From positions 236,859 through 300,858 of the forward strand of contig NZ_KL647083.1 of the NCBI RefSeq assembly GCF_000725625.1: a DNA stretch of 64,000 bases. The letters are read 5' to 3'. Made by a program: the position numbers and the translations under genes. Origin of the DNA: Streptomyces sp. NRRL F-6676. GTDB lineage: Bacteria > Actinomycetota > Actinomycetes > Streptomycetales > Streptomycetaceae. How positions within the stretch are numbered: the first letter of the stretch is position 1; the number at the start of each line of letters is the position of its first letter. The notes beneath the pieces are model-generated. The model saw nothing but the letters and a program-made list of their open reading frames with translations. It was not told the DNA's origin and made no database searches. Positions 57,393 through 64,000 of the stretch are shown piece after piece.

Positions 57393-57476
57393 GGTTCCAT
57401 CCTGCCCCCGGCGCGGCGGTGGCGGAGCACGTCAGGGTGGTGCTTCCGCTGCCCGGATCGTGGCCGGACCCCGGGA

Positions 57477-58772
57477 TCACTCGGGGGTGGTCTCCTCGCG
57501 GATCACCTGCTGGGCCACCCGGAAGGCGCCCTGGGCGGCGGGGATGCCGCAGTAGACGGCGGTCTGCAACAGCACCTCCTTGATCTCGGCGGGGGTCAGC
57601 CCGTTGCGCAGGGCGGCGCGGACGTGCGCGCCGAGCTCCTCGGTGTGCCCGCCGGCGATCAGCGCGGCGAGCGTGACGCAGCTGCGCGCACGGCGGTCGA
57701 GTCCCGGCCGGTCCCAGATCTCGCCCCACGCGTACCGGGTGACGAGCTCCTGGAAGTCGCCGGAGAACTCGTCCGCCGCAGCCAGTGCCTGGTCCACGTG
57801 CGCGTCGCCGAGCACCTCGCGGCGCACCTTGATCCCGGCGTCGTACGGGTCGGGCCGGCCCACCGGCTCGGGCTGGGCGGCGGCCGGGGCGATCGCGGCC
57901 AGCGGCGTGGTCCCCGGCCCGACGACCGGCGCCGGGGGCACCGGGACGGCCGGGAGCGGGATCTGGCCGGTGGTGGTGTCGAACACCGGCTGCTGCCACG
58001 CGCTGGAGAAGTGGCGTACGAGCAGGTCGGTGACGGCGCCGGGCTGTTCGACCGGGACGAGGTGGGAGGCGCCGGGGACGACCGCGAGCCGGGCGTCGGG
58101 GATGCCGGCGACCAGGGTGCGGGCCTCGGCCGGCCCGGTGACCTGGTCCTCGGAGCCGGCCAGGACGAGCGTGGGCACGCCGATGCGGCCGAGTTCGCCG
58201 CGCACGTCGAACGCGGCGAGGGCCTCGCAGGCGGCGATGTAGCAGCCGGGGTCGGTGGTGCGGACCATCTGCACCGCCCACTCGGTGATCGCGGGCTGCG
58301 CGGCGGCGAACCCGCCGGTGAACCAGCGCTCGGGCGAGGTACGGGCGATCGGGTCGAGCCCGTTGCTGCGGACGATCACCCCGCGCTGGCGGAACTCGTC
58401 CGCCGTGCCGAACCGGGGCGAGGCGGCGATCAGTACGAGGGAGGCGAGCCGCTCGGGGTGGCGCAGCGCCAGTTCGAGGCCGACGGCGCCGCCGAACGCG
58501 CAGCCCGCGTAGCCGAACCGCTGCACGCCGAGCGCGTCGAGCGTGGCCAGCAGCCGCCGGGCGAGATCACCGACGGCCCCGGCCGGATGCGCGGGCGCGC
58601 CCCCGTGCCCGGGCAGATCGAACCGGAGCACCCGCCACTGCTGGGCCAGTTCGGGGATCTGGCGGTCCCACATGTGCCATGTGGTGCCGAGGGACGGTCC
58701 CAGGATCAGGACCGGGGCGTCTTCCGGCCCGTCAAAGCGGTATTGCAGCGTTTCGATCTTGGCTTCGCTCAC
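57477..58772 (-). CDS. pcaDC: 3-oxoadipate enol-lactonase / 4-carboxymuconolactone decarboxylase fusion
   Basis: 431 residues. The N-terminal 270 residues are an alpha/beta hydrolase (LILGPSLGTTWHMWDRQIPE; nucleophile elbow GYAGCAFGG, in which Ser is replaced by Cys; late His in PGASHLVPVEQPG), matching PcaD. After a Pro-rich linker (about 275-305) the C-terminal part is a carboxymuconolactone decarboxylase domain (RRARSCVTLAALIAGGHTEE, VLLQTAVYCGIPAAQGAFR) matching PcaC. Such fusions (PcaL) catalyse two successive steps of the protocatechuate branch of the beta-ketoadipate pathway. No other pca genes flank it. Confidence 0.88.
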   Translation of the reverse strand: MSEAKIETLQYRFDGPEDAPVLILGPSLGTTWHMWDRQIPELAQQWRVLRFDLPGHGGAPAHPAGAVGDLARRLLATLDALGVQRFGYAGCAFGGAVGLELALRHPERLASLVLIAASPRFGTADEFRQRGVIVRSNGLDPIARTSPERWFTGGFAAAQPAITEWAVQMVRTTDPGCYIAACEALAAFDVRGELGRIGVPTLVLAGSEDQVTGPAEARTLVAGIPDARLAVVPGASHLVPVEQPGAVTDLLVRHFSSAWQQPVFDTTTGQIPLPAVPVPPAPVVGPGTTPLAAIAPAAAQPEPVGRPDPYDAGIKVRREVLGDAHVDQALAAADEFSGDFQELVTRYAWGEIWDRPGLDRRARSCVTLAALIAGGHTEELGAHVRAALRNGLTPAEIKEVLLQTAVYCGIPAAQGAFRVAQQVIREETTPE

Positions 58773-58800
58773 CGGTTCACACCTTTGTCGTCACGATCTC

Positions 58801-58923
58801 TCACACGTCCCCTGCGAGACCTCCCCATGCCTGCGCCGCGGGAAGCAGGTCCGCCACGTCCGGCTTCACGTACCGCTCCTCCGTCGTCTTCACGTTCGTG
58901 TGCCCAACCCGCCTGGTGAGCAG
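58801..58923 (-). pseudogene. Tyrosine recombinase tail remnant
   Basis: The minus strand ends LLTRRVGHTNVKTTEERYVK then PDVADLLPAAQAWGGLAGDV and a stop at 58801. GHTNVKTTEERYVKPD is the LGHxxxxTTExxY segment of a phage-type integrase, with the nucleophile Tyr. Nothing upstream (58924-59130) continues the domain. It is a second, independent integrase relic in the window. No direct repeat or tRNA was found next to it. Confidence 0.65.
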
Positions 58924-59130
58924 GTCATCGGCCACCCCGTTGTCCGCGGGGCACGTGAGGCAAGACGCCCGAGCATCGTACAGAGGCCCCCTGGGGAGGC
59001 CGTTGCCGTCCATGAGGGCGTTCGGGGCGCCCGCCCGGCGCCCGTCGCTCCACGGCGCCTCGCACATGTGTCCTACCTCACCAACGGGGCCGCCGGGCAA
59101 CCCGTGCGGCACCGGGGCCTTCTCCCTGTC

Positions 59131-59907
59131 GTGAAGATCCTCGCCAGGCGGCCCCGCCTGTTCGTACTTTTGACCCTGGCCGTGGTGGCGGTGGTGACGG
59201 CGACCGTCGTCGTGATCGTCCGGGCGAACCGGATGGAGACGCTCTCCCCGCGCACGGAACGTGATCGGGCGGCGTCCGGAGCACGAATACCGTCGGGGCA
59301 GGTCGACTGCCGGAAAGCCAAGTGCATCGCACTCACGTTCGACGGCAACCCGGGCGAACCCACCGACCGGGTGATGGACCTCCTCAAGGAGTACAAGGCG
59401 CCCTCGACGTTCTTCCTCGAGGGCCGTCGCATCCACCGGTTCCCGGACGTGGTGCGGCGGATGGCCCGGGACGGCCACGAGATCGGGGACCACACCTGGA
59501 CCCACCCGGTGCTGACCGATGCGTCCGACGCGCAGATCCGCGACGAGCTGCGCCGTACGGCAGGGGCCATCTCCCGCCTCACCGGCAGCGAGCCGACGCT
59601 GATGCGCCCGCCCCAGGGCCGCACCGACGACCGCGTCTCCGAAATCTGCAAGGAACTGGGGATGGCGGAGGTGCTGTGGACGGTGACCGCGAAGGACTAC
59701 GCCACGGACGACACCGCGCTGATCACCCGGCGCGTCCTCGAGGGCGCCGACCGGGACGGGATCATCCTGCTCCACCCGCTGCACAAGGGCACCGTCCCGG
59801 CCATGCCGTCCATCCTGCGGGCGCTCAGCAAGCAGGGCTACACCTTCGTGACCGTCTCCCAGCTGCTCGCTCCGGGCAAGGCCGAACCGGGGAAGATCTA
59901 CAAGTGA
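59131..59907 (+). CDS. Polysaccharide deacetylase (NodB) family protein, divergent metal site
   Basis: 258 residues. One N-terminal transmembrane helix (RLFVLLTLAVVAVVTATVVV) anchors it outside the cell. NodB motifs: ALTFDGNPGEPTDRVMDLL, where the canonical TFDD has become TFDG, so a metal-binding Asp is missing; motif 2 is intact (GDHTWTHPVL, HxxxH); motif 3 is RPPQGRTDD in place of RPPYG. This points to altered or lost deacetylation of peptidoglycan or chitin-like polymers. GTG 59131 is the only start before the membrane helix. Confidence 0.85.
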   Translation: MKILARRPRLFVLLTLAVVAVVTATVVVIVRANRMETLSPRTERDRAASGARIPSGQVDCRKAKCIALTFDGNPGEPTDRVMDLLKEYKAPSTFFLEGRRIHRFPDVVRRMARDGHEIGDHTWTHPVLTDASDAQIRDELRRTAGAISRLTGSEPTLMRPPQGRTDDRVSEICKELGMAEVLWTVTAKDYATDDTALITRRVLEGADRDGIILLHPLHKGTVPAMPSILRALSKQGYTFVTVSQLLAPGKAEPGKIYK

Positions 59908-60119
59908 CGTCCCAGCCCGACAGCGGGGGCGTGTGAGTCCGTGAGCAGACAGCGCTGGTCCGGGCTGGGGCTCCCCGTCGCCGCCGTACGGGCGGACCCT
60001 GCGAGGGCCGTTCTCGTCCATGTTGCCGCGGGCCCGCGGCCGGACCCGCCGCCCGCCGGGTGGCGGGGTGGCGGCCGGGGGCAGAGGGTCACGAGGGGCG
60101 GGATGCGAGGATGGGACCC

Positions 60120-60932
60120 ATGGACGTACGAGCCAGGAACCATGTGACGGTGACAGGCCGGGCGGACGGGCCGGTGCTCGTGCTGGCCCACGGATTCGGC
60201 TGCGACCAGAACATGTGGCGTCTGGTGGTGCCGGTCCTGGAGCGCGACTTCCGGGTGGTCCTCTTCGACCACGTGGGGGCGGGCCGCTCGGACATGTCGG
60301 CCTGGAGCGAGGCCCGCTACGCCCGCCTCGACGGATACGCGCAGGACGTCCTGGACGTCTGCCGCGAGCTGGACGCGGGCCCGGTGGTCTTCGTGGGGCA
60401 TTCGGTGAGCGCCATGATGGGCGTGCTGGCCGCCGCGCAGGAGCCCGAGCACTTCGCCGGCCTGGTGCTGCTGACCCCCTCGCCGTGCTACATCGACGAT
60501 CCGGCCACCGGCTACCGGGGCGGGTTCAGCACCGAGGACATCGACGAGCTGTTGGAGTCACTGGACTCCAACTACCTGGGCTGGTCGGCGGCGATGGCCC
60601 CGGTGATCATGGGCAACGCGGAGCGTCCGGAGCTGGGCCAGGAGCTGACCAACAGCTTCTGCCGCACCGACCCGAAGATCGCCCGGGTCTTCGCCCGGGT
60701 CACCTTCCTGTCCGACAACCGCGACGACCTCGCGCGGGTCACGCTCCCCACCTTGATCGCGCAGTGCTCCCACGACGCGATCGCCCCGCCGGAGGTGGGG
60801 TCCTTCGTCCACTCCCGGATCGCGGGCAGCGAGCTGGTCACCCTGGCCGCGACCGGGCACTGCCCGCAGCTGAGCGCGCCCGAGGCGACCGCCGCGGCGA
60901 TCGCCTCCTTCGCCGCCGGGATCGCCCGGTGA
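60120..60932 (+). CDS. RsbQ-type alpha/beta hydrolase
   Basis: 270 residues. RNHVTVTGRADGPVLVLAHG and GCDQNMWRLVVPVLERDFRV match RsbQ; the nucleophile elbow is VGHSVSAMMGVLAAAQEPE with Ser, Asp in CSHDAIAPP and His in AATGHCPQL. RsbQ supplies or processes a small ligand for the PAS domain of the phosphatase RsbP in the energy-stress arm of the sigma-B pathway. The PAS-PP2C gene follows directly (stop and start overlap in TGATG). ATG 60120 gives the conserved N-terminus. Confidence 0.9.
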   Translation: MDVRARNHVTVTGRADGPVLVLAHGFGCDQNMWRLVVPVLERDFRVVLFDHVGAGRSDMSAWSEARYARLDGYAQDVLDVCRELDAGPVVFVGHSVSAMMGVLAAAQEPEHFAGLVLLTPSPCYIDDPATGYRGGFSTEDIDELLESLDSNYLGWSAAMAPVIMGNAERPELGQELTNSFCRTDPKIARVFARVTFLSDNRDDLARVTLPTLIAQCSHDAIAPPEVGSFVHSRIAGSELVTLAATGHCPQLSAPEATAAAIASFAAGIAR

Positions 60933-62194
60933 TGTGCGAGGCCGACGACGGCCACCCCGGCGGGACGGGCCGCGACGGCGAACCGGAGGACGAGCGGGCA
61001 CTGTTCTCCGCGCTGCTGGAGGACAGTGCCGAGGACCTGTACGAGAACGCGCCGTGCGGATATCTCTCCACACTGCTGGACGGCCAGATCGTCAAGGTCA
61101 ACAAGACGCTGCTGGACTGGCTCGGCCACCGCCGCGAAGACCTGGTCGGGCGCAAACGGTTCTCCGACCTGCTCACGGTGGGCGGCCGGCTCTACCACGA
61201 GACCCACTTCGCGCCGCTGCTGTCCATGCAGGGCGAGGTCGGCGGCATCGCGCTGGAGATGAGGACCGCCGACGGCTCCCGCCTGCCGGTCCTGGTGACC
61301 TCCACCGTCAAGACCGGCCAGGACGGGCAGCCACTGCTGATCCGCACCACTGTCACCGACGCCCGCGACCGGCGCGCCTACGAGACGGAGCTGCTGCGCG
61401 CCCGGCAGGAGGTCGACCGGGAGCGCGACCGCCTCCAGACCCTGGCCACCACATTGCAGCGCACCCTGCTGCCCCCGGTTCTGGACGACGTACCCGGCCT
61501 GGACGTCGCCGCCTACTACCACATCGCCTCCGTCGACGAGGTCGGCGGCGACTTCTACGATCTGTTCCCCCTCGCCCACGGCACCTGGGGCCTGTTCCTC
61601 GGTGATGTGTGCGGCAAGGGCGCCGCCGCGGCCGCGATCACCTCGCTCGCCCGCTACACGCTGCGCGCCGCCGCCGTCTACGACTCCGATCCCGCCGCCG
61701 TGCTCGGCAATCTGAACACCGTACTGAACCACGAGTACAGCGGCACCGACCCGCGGTTCTGCACGGTGATCTTCGGACTGCTCACCCCCGTCGACGACGA
61801 GGGGGCCTTCCAGGTCACCCTGGCCAGCGGCGGCCATCCGCCGGCCATCCTGATGCGTGCCGACGGGAGCGCCGATGAGCTGCCCACCCCCGGCGGCCAG
61901 CTCATCGGCGCCCTGGCGGACGCCCACATCGCCACCACCACCGTCCGCCTGGAGGCCGGCGACACCCTGCTGCTCTACACCGACGGCCTCACCGAGGCCC
62001 ACACCGACCGATCCGGCGGCCGGTACGGCGACGAAGCACTTGTGGACTTCGCGCGCTCGCTGGCCCCCACCACCGCCTCGGACACCGTCCAAGCCCTCGG
62101 CGACCTGCTCGGCACCCTTGGCGCCGGCGTGGACGACGACACCGCTGTCCTTGCGATCAACGTGCCCCGATCCCCCAGTGAAGAGCAGCAGTGA
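60932..62194 (+). CDS. RsbP-type PAS-PP2C phosphatase
   Basis: 420 residues. An N-terminal PAS domain (DLYENAPCGYLSTLLDGQIV, NKTLLDWLGHRREDLVGRKR) is followed by a short coiled segment and a SpoIIE-type PP2C domain (VDEVGGDFYDLFPLAHGTWG with the metal Asp, FLGDVCGKGAAAAAITSLAR, ASGGHPPAILMR). It would dephosphorylate an anti-anti-sigma factor such as the STAS protein encoded next. It overlaps RsbQ upstream and the STAS gene downstream, so the three are a translationally coupled unit. Confidence 0.9.
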   Translation: MCEADDGHPGGTGRDGEPEDERALFSALLEDSAEDLYENAPCGYLSTLLDGQIVKVNKTLLDWLGHRREDLVGRKRFSDLLTVGGRLYHETHFAPLLSMQGEVGGIALEMRTADGSRLPVLVTSTVKTGQDGQPLLIRTTVTDARDRRAYETELLRARQEVDRERDRLQTLATTLQRTLLPPVLDDVPGLDVAAYYHIASVDEVGGDFYDLFPLAHGTWGLFLGDVCGKGAAAAAITSLARYTLRAAAVYDSDPAAVLGNLNTVLNHEYSGTDPRFCTVIFGLLTPVDDEGAFQVTLASGGHPPAILMRADGSADELPTPGGQLIGALADAHIATTTVRLEAGDTLLLYTDGLTEAHTDRSGGRYGDEALVDFARSLAPTTASDTVQALGDLLGTLGAGVDDDTAVLAINVPRSPSEEQQ

Positions 62195-62541
62195 GCTCCC
62201 TGACCGTACACACCCGCACCGGCGCCGGCGGACCCGTCATCGAACTGACCGGCGACCTCGACCACCACAGCGCTCCCCAGGCCCGGGAGGCCCTGGAACG
62301 CCTGGACCTGCACGCGGGCCAGCAGTTGATCATGGACCTGGGTGGTCTCACCTTCTGCGACTCAAGCGGCATCACCGTACTGATCGCCGCCCGCAACCAC
62401 GCCCTCCGGATGAGCGCGGACATCGCCCTGGCCGCCGTCCCCGACCGCGTCCAGCGCATCTTCCGCATCGTCGGCCTGGAACAGGTCTTCACCACCCACG
62501 CCACCGCCCAGGAGGCGGCAGCCGCCTGGAGCGGACCGTGA
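62191..62541 (+). CDS. STAS-domain anti-sigma factor antagonist (RsbV-like)
   Basis: 116 residues, one STAS domain. VIELTGDLDHHSAPQAREAL and LIMDLGGLTFCDSSGITVLI contain the phosphorylatable Ser (DSSG) of anti-anti-sigma factors. As third gene of the rsbQ-rsbP operon, overlapping it by four bases, it is the likely substrate of the phosphatase. No anti-sigma kinase or sigma factor gene lies in the window. Confidence 0.92.
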   Translation: MSSLTVHTRTGAGGPVIELTGDLDHHSAPQAREALERLDLHAGQQLIMDLGGLTFCDSSGITVLIAARNHALRMSADIALAAVPDRVQRIFRIVGLEQVFTTHATAQEAAAAWSGP

Positions 62542-62561
62542 GGTCGGGCCCCGTCCCGCCG

Positions 62562-63827
62562 TCACGGTAGGGCGCCGAGTCCGGTGAGCGCGCCGATCGG
62601 GTCGAGGTCGGGGGTACCGCGGGGCCACCAGTCCTCCGTTCCGGGTTCCGACTCGTAGGCGTACCAGAGGTGGTCGCGGCCGAGGCGGAGCTGGACGTGG
62701 CCGGCGGGGTGGGTGAGCCGGTTGCGCCAGGGGCGGAAGGCGGGCAGGTCGGCGGCGAGGAGCAGCGGGCGGGCCCGGTCGAAGCGGCCCGCCGGCGGGT
62801 CCCACGGCTCCTCCAGGACGGCGAGCCCCTCCGGTCCGCCCTGCCGCCAGGCGGCGACCGCACGGGCCAGGTCGGCGGTCGTACGGCCGGTGGCGGCGGC
62901 GAGCGAGGCGTAGAGGGCGCGGGTGGTGGCGGTGAGGCCGGAGCCGGGGCGGGCGGCGGCGAGGCGGACGGCGTCCTGCCACAGGGTCAGCTCGGCCACG
63001 GGGTCACGTCCCGTGGTGAGCAGGGCGTGGGCGCGGGCGGCCGCGTCGGTGGCGAGCTGGTCGAGGGCGAGCGGGTCCGGGCCGCCGGGGGCGGCGGGGT
63101 GGGCCGGTGGCTGCTCGGGGTGCGGGAGCGGGGGCAGCGGGGCGGGGAGCGGCGGGAGGGTGCGCGGGGCGAGGGCGTCGCGGGCGCGGACGCCGGGCAG
63201 GGCGGCCGTGTCGTGCGCGTTCTGTGCGGCGCGGGCCGCGCGGGCGGCGCTGCGGCGGGAGAGGGCGTCGAGGAGTGTGCGTTCACCGCGGCCGCGGAGT
63301 AGGAGCAGGACGAAGGGGTCCTCGTCGAGCAGGCGTGCGGTCTGGTAGCAGAGGGCGGCGGCGTGCTTGCAGGGGTGGCCGCGGTCCGGGCAGCTGCACA
63401 GCGGTTCGAGGTCACCGGGGCCGGGGAGCAGGGGGACGCCGCAGTCCGCGAGCGAGTGCGGCATCTCCTTGTCGAGGAGGGCGGCGATGTGGCCGGGGCG
63501 TTCCACGGCGGCATCCAGGAAGCGGTCCCAGTCGGCGTCGGAGAGGGTGCGGAGGCGGACCTGGGTGCGGTAGGGGCGGGGGCGGCTGCCGCGGACGTAG
63601 GCCAGGACCTGGCCGGGGGTGACGGTGATGGCGTCGACGTTGCCCTGGGCGGCGTAGGCGCGGCCGCGGGTGAGGCGGGCGGGGTCGAGGGCTCCCGCCT
63701 CCAGGGCGGTGAGCCAGGCGTTGCCCCACCAGGTGGTGGCGAACGGCTCGCCTGTGGCTCCGCCGGTTCGGGCGGGGAAGGTGGCGAACGTTCGCCGGAG
63801 GTCGCCGTCTCGGGAGGGGGCGGCCAT
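62562..63827 (-). CDS. SWIM zinc-finger family protein
   Basis: 421 residues. A SWIM finger CxCxnCxH is visible as LCSCPDRGHPCKHAAALCY (about residue 143); N-terminal WWGNAWLTALEAGALDPARL and TRGRAYAAQGNVDAITVTPG are conserved in the actinobacterial SWIM family. It contains a Pro/Ala-rich middle region. These proteins are often encoded next to SNF2-type helicases; the neighbouring gene off the right end may be that partner. Function unknown. Confidence 0.85.
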   Translation of the reverse strand: MAAPSRDGDLRRTFATFPARTGGATGEPFATTWWGNAWLTALEAGALDPARLTRGRAYAAQGNVDAITVTPGQVLAYVRGSRPRPYRTQVRLRTLSDADWDRFLDAAVERPGHIAALLDKEMPHSLADCGVPLLPGPGDLEPLCSCPDRGHPCKHAAALCYQTARLLDEDPFVLLLLRGRGERTLLDALSRRSAARAARAAQNAHDTAALPGVRARDALAPRTLPPLPAPLPPLPHPEQPPAHPAAPGGPDPLALDQLATDAAARAHALLTTGRDPVAELTLWQDAVRLAAARPGSGLTATTRALYASLAAATGRTTADLARAVAAWRQGGPEGLAVLEEPWDPPAGRFDRARPLLLAADLPAFRPWRNRLTHPAGHVQLRLGRDHLWYAYESEPGTEDWWPRGTPDLDPIGALTGLGALP

Positions 63828-64000
63828 GGTGCCGGGGGTGCGGGGGGGCCGGGGGGGCTCGGTGCGTGCGCGGGTGCGGGTGTGTCGGGGCTGGTCGCGC
63901 CGTTCCGCGCGCCCCTGGCAGTGGGCGGGGGTGAAGGGGTGGCATCGGGTGTGGGGCCCTTGGGCGCCGGGGAGCTCGGCAGGTTCGGTGCGTCGGCGGG
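63828..64000. other. Right end: intergenic repeat, no gene seen
   Basis: The last 173 bases hold a degraded dispersed repeat (gggctggtcgcgccgttccg followed by cgcgcccctgg near 63888-63917) of the same kind as at 34.7 kb. No coding sequence is supported. Confidence 0.5.

Overview
The window is 64 kb of very GC-rich actinobacterial chromosome, almost certainly Streptomyces. The evidence is codon use with G or C in nearly every third position, frequent GTG starts, a twin-arginine-exported GH2 beta-galactosidase, DUF6480, DUF2795 and GPP34 small-family proteins, an RsbQ/RsbP/RsbV module, F420-type luciferase-like enzymes, and dispersed gcgcagttccccgcgcccct intergenic repeats. No rRNA, tRNA or CRISPR array was seen.

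Layout. 1-3.8 kb: end of an ethylmalonyl-CoA pathway operon (mutase, CoA lyase, MaoC hydratase, acyl-CoA dehydrogenase). 4-5.5 kb: phosphatidylserine decarboxylase and synthase, ending in a large palindromic terminator region shared with a convergent glycerate kinase. 7-10.6 kb: Nudix hydrolase, sirtuin and an alkylation-repair pair (ogt plus an Ada-AlkA fusion). 10.8-14.8 kb: large secreted beta-galactosidase with a LamG-like insertion. 15-20.7 kb: GPP34 protein, macro-domain protein, FAD oxidoreductase, inositol-phosphatase-like enzyme and gamma-glutamyltransferase (ggt).

20.66-27.45 kb is a decayed genomic island. It is flanked by 21-bp direct repeats that copy the start of ggt (20 of 21 bases identical), has a tyrosine-recombinase tail just inside the left repeat, and holds one nearly intact and several broken insertion sequences. 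Between these lie two unrecognised cargo genes: a protein made of three roughly 98-residue repeats, followed in frame by a Ser/Tyr-rich tail ending in a basic cluster, and a disordered protein with a GNAALGHLL motif near its N-terminus. This is the most novel part of the window.

27.6-29.8 kb: small membrane, secreted and lipoproteins with an array of 33-bp tandem repeats. 29.9-34.5 kb: reductive-pyrimidine-type catabolic operon (amidohydrolase of the nitrilase family, class III aminotransferase, dihydropyrimidinase, F420-type oxidoreductase). 34.9-39.3 kb: ClpC-like unfoldase and a secreted second gamma-glutamyltransferase. 39.4-41.8 kb: XRE regulator divergent from a SnoaL-like protein and a reductase. 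41.9-46.8 kb: GH15 glycosidase, atypical glucose-6-phosphate dehydrogenase, gluconokinase and alcohol dehydrogenase. 47-48.3 kb: universal stress protein and SRPBCC protein around a perfect hairpin. 48.5-52.9 kb: TetR- and MarR-controlled redox and hydrolase genes with readable operators. 53.4-58.8 kb: DUF6278-like protein, SGNH hydrolase, exonuclease III, MBL-fold hydrolase and a PcaD-PcaC fusion. 58.8-63.8 kb: an integrase tail remnant, a divergent polysaccharide deacetylase, the RsbQ-RsbP-RsbV partner-switching operon and a SWIM zinc-finger protein.
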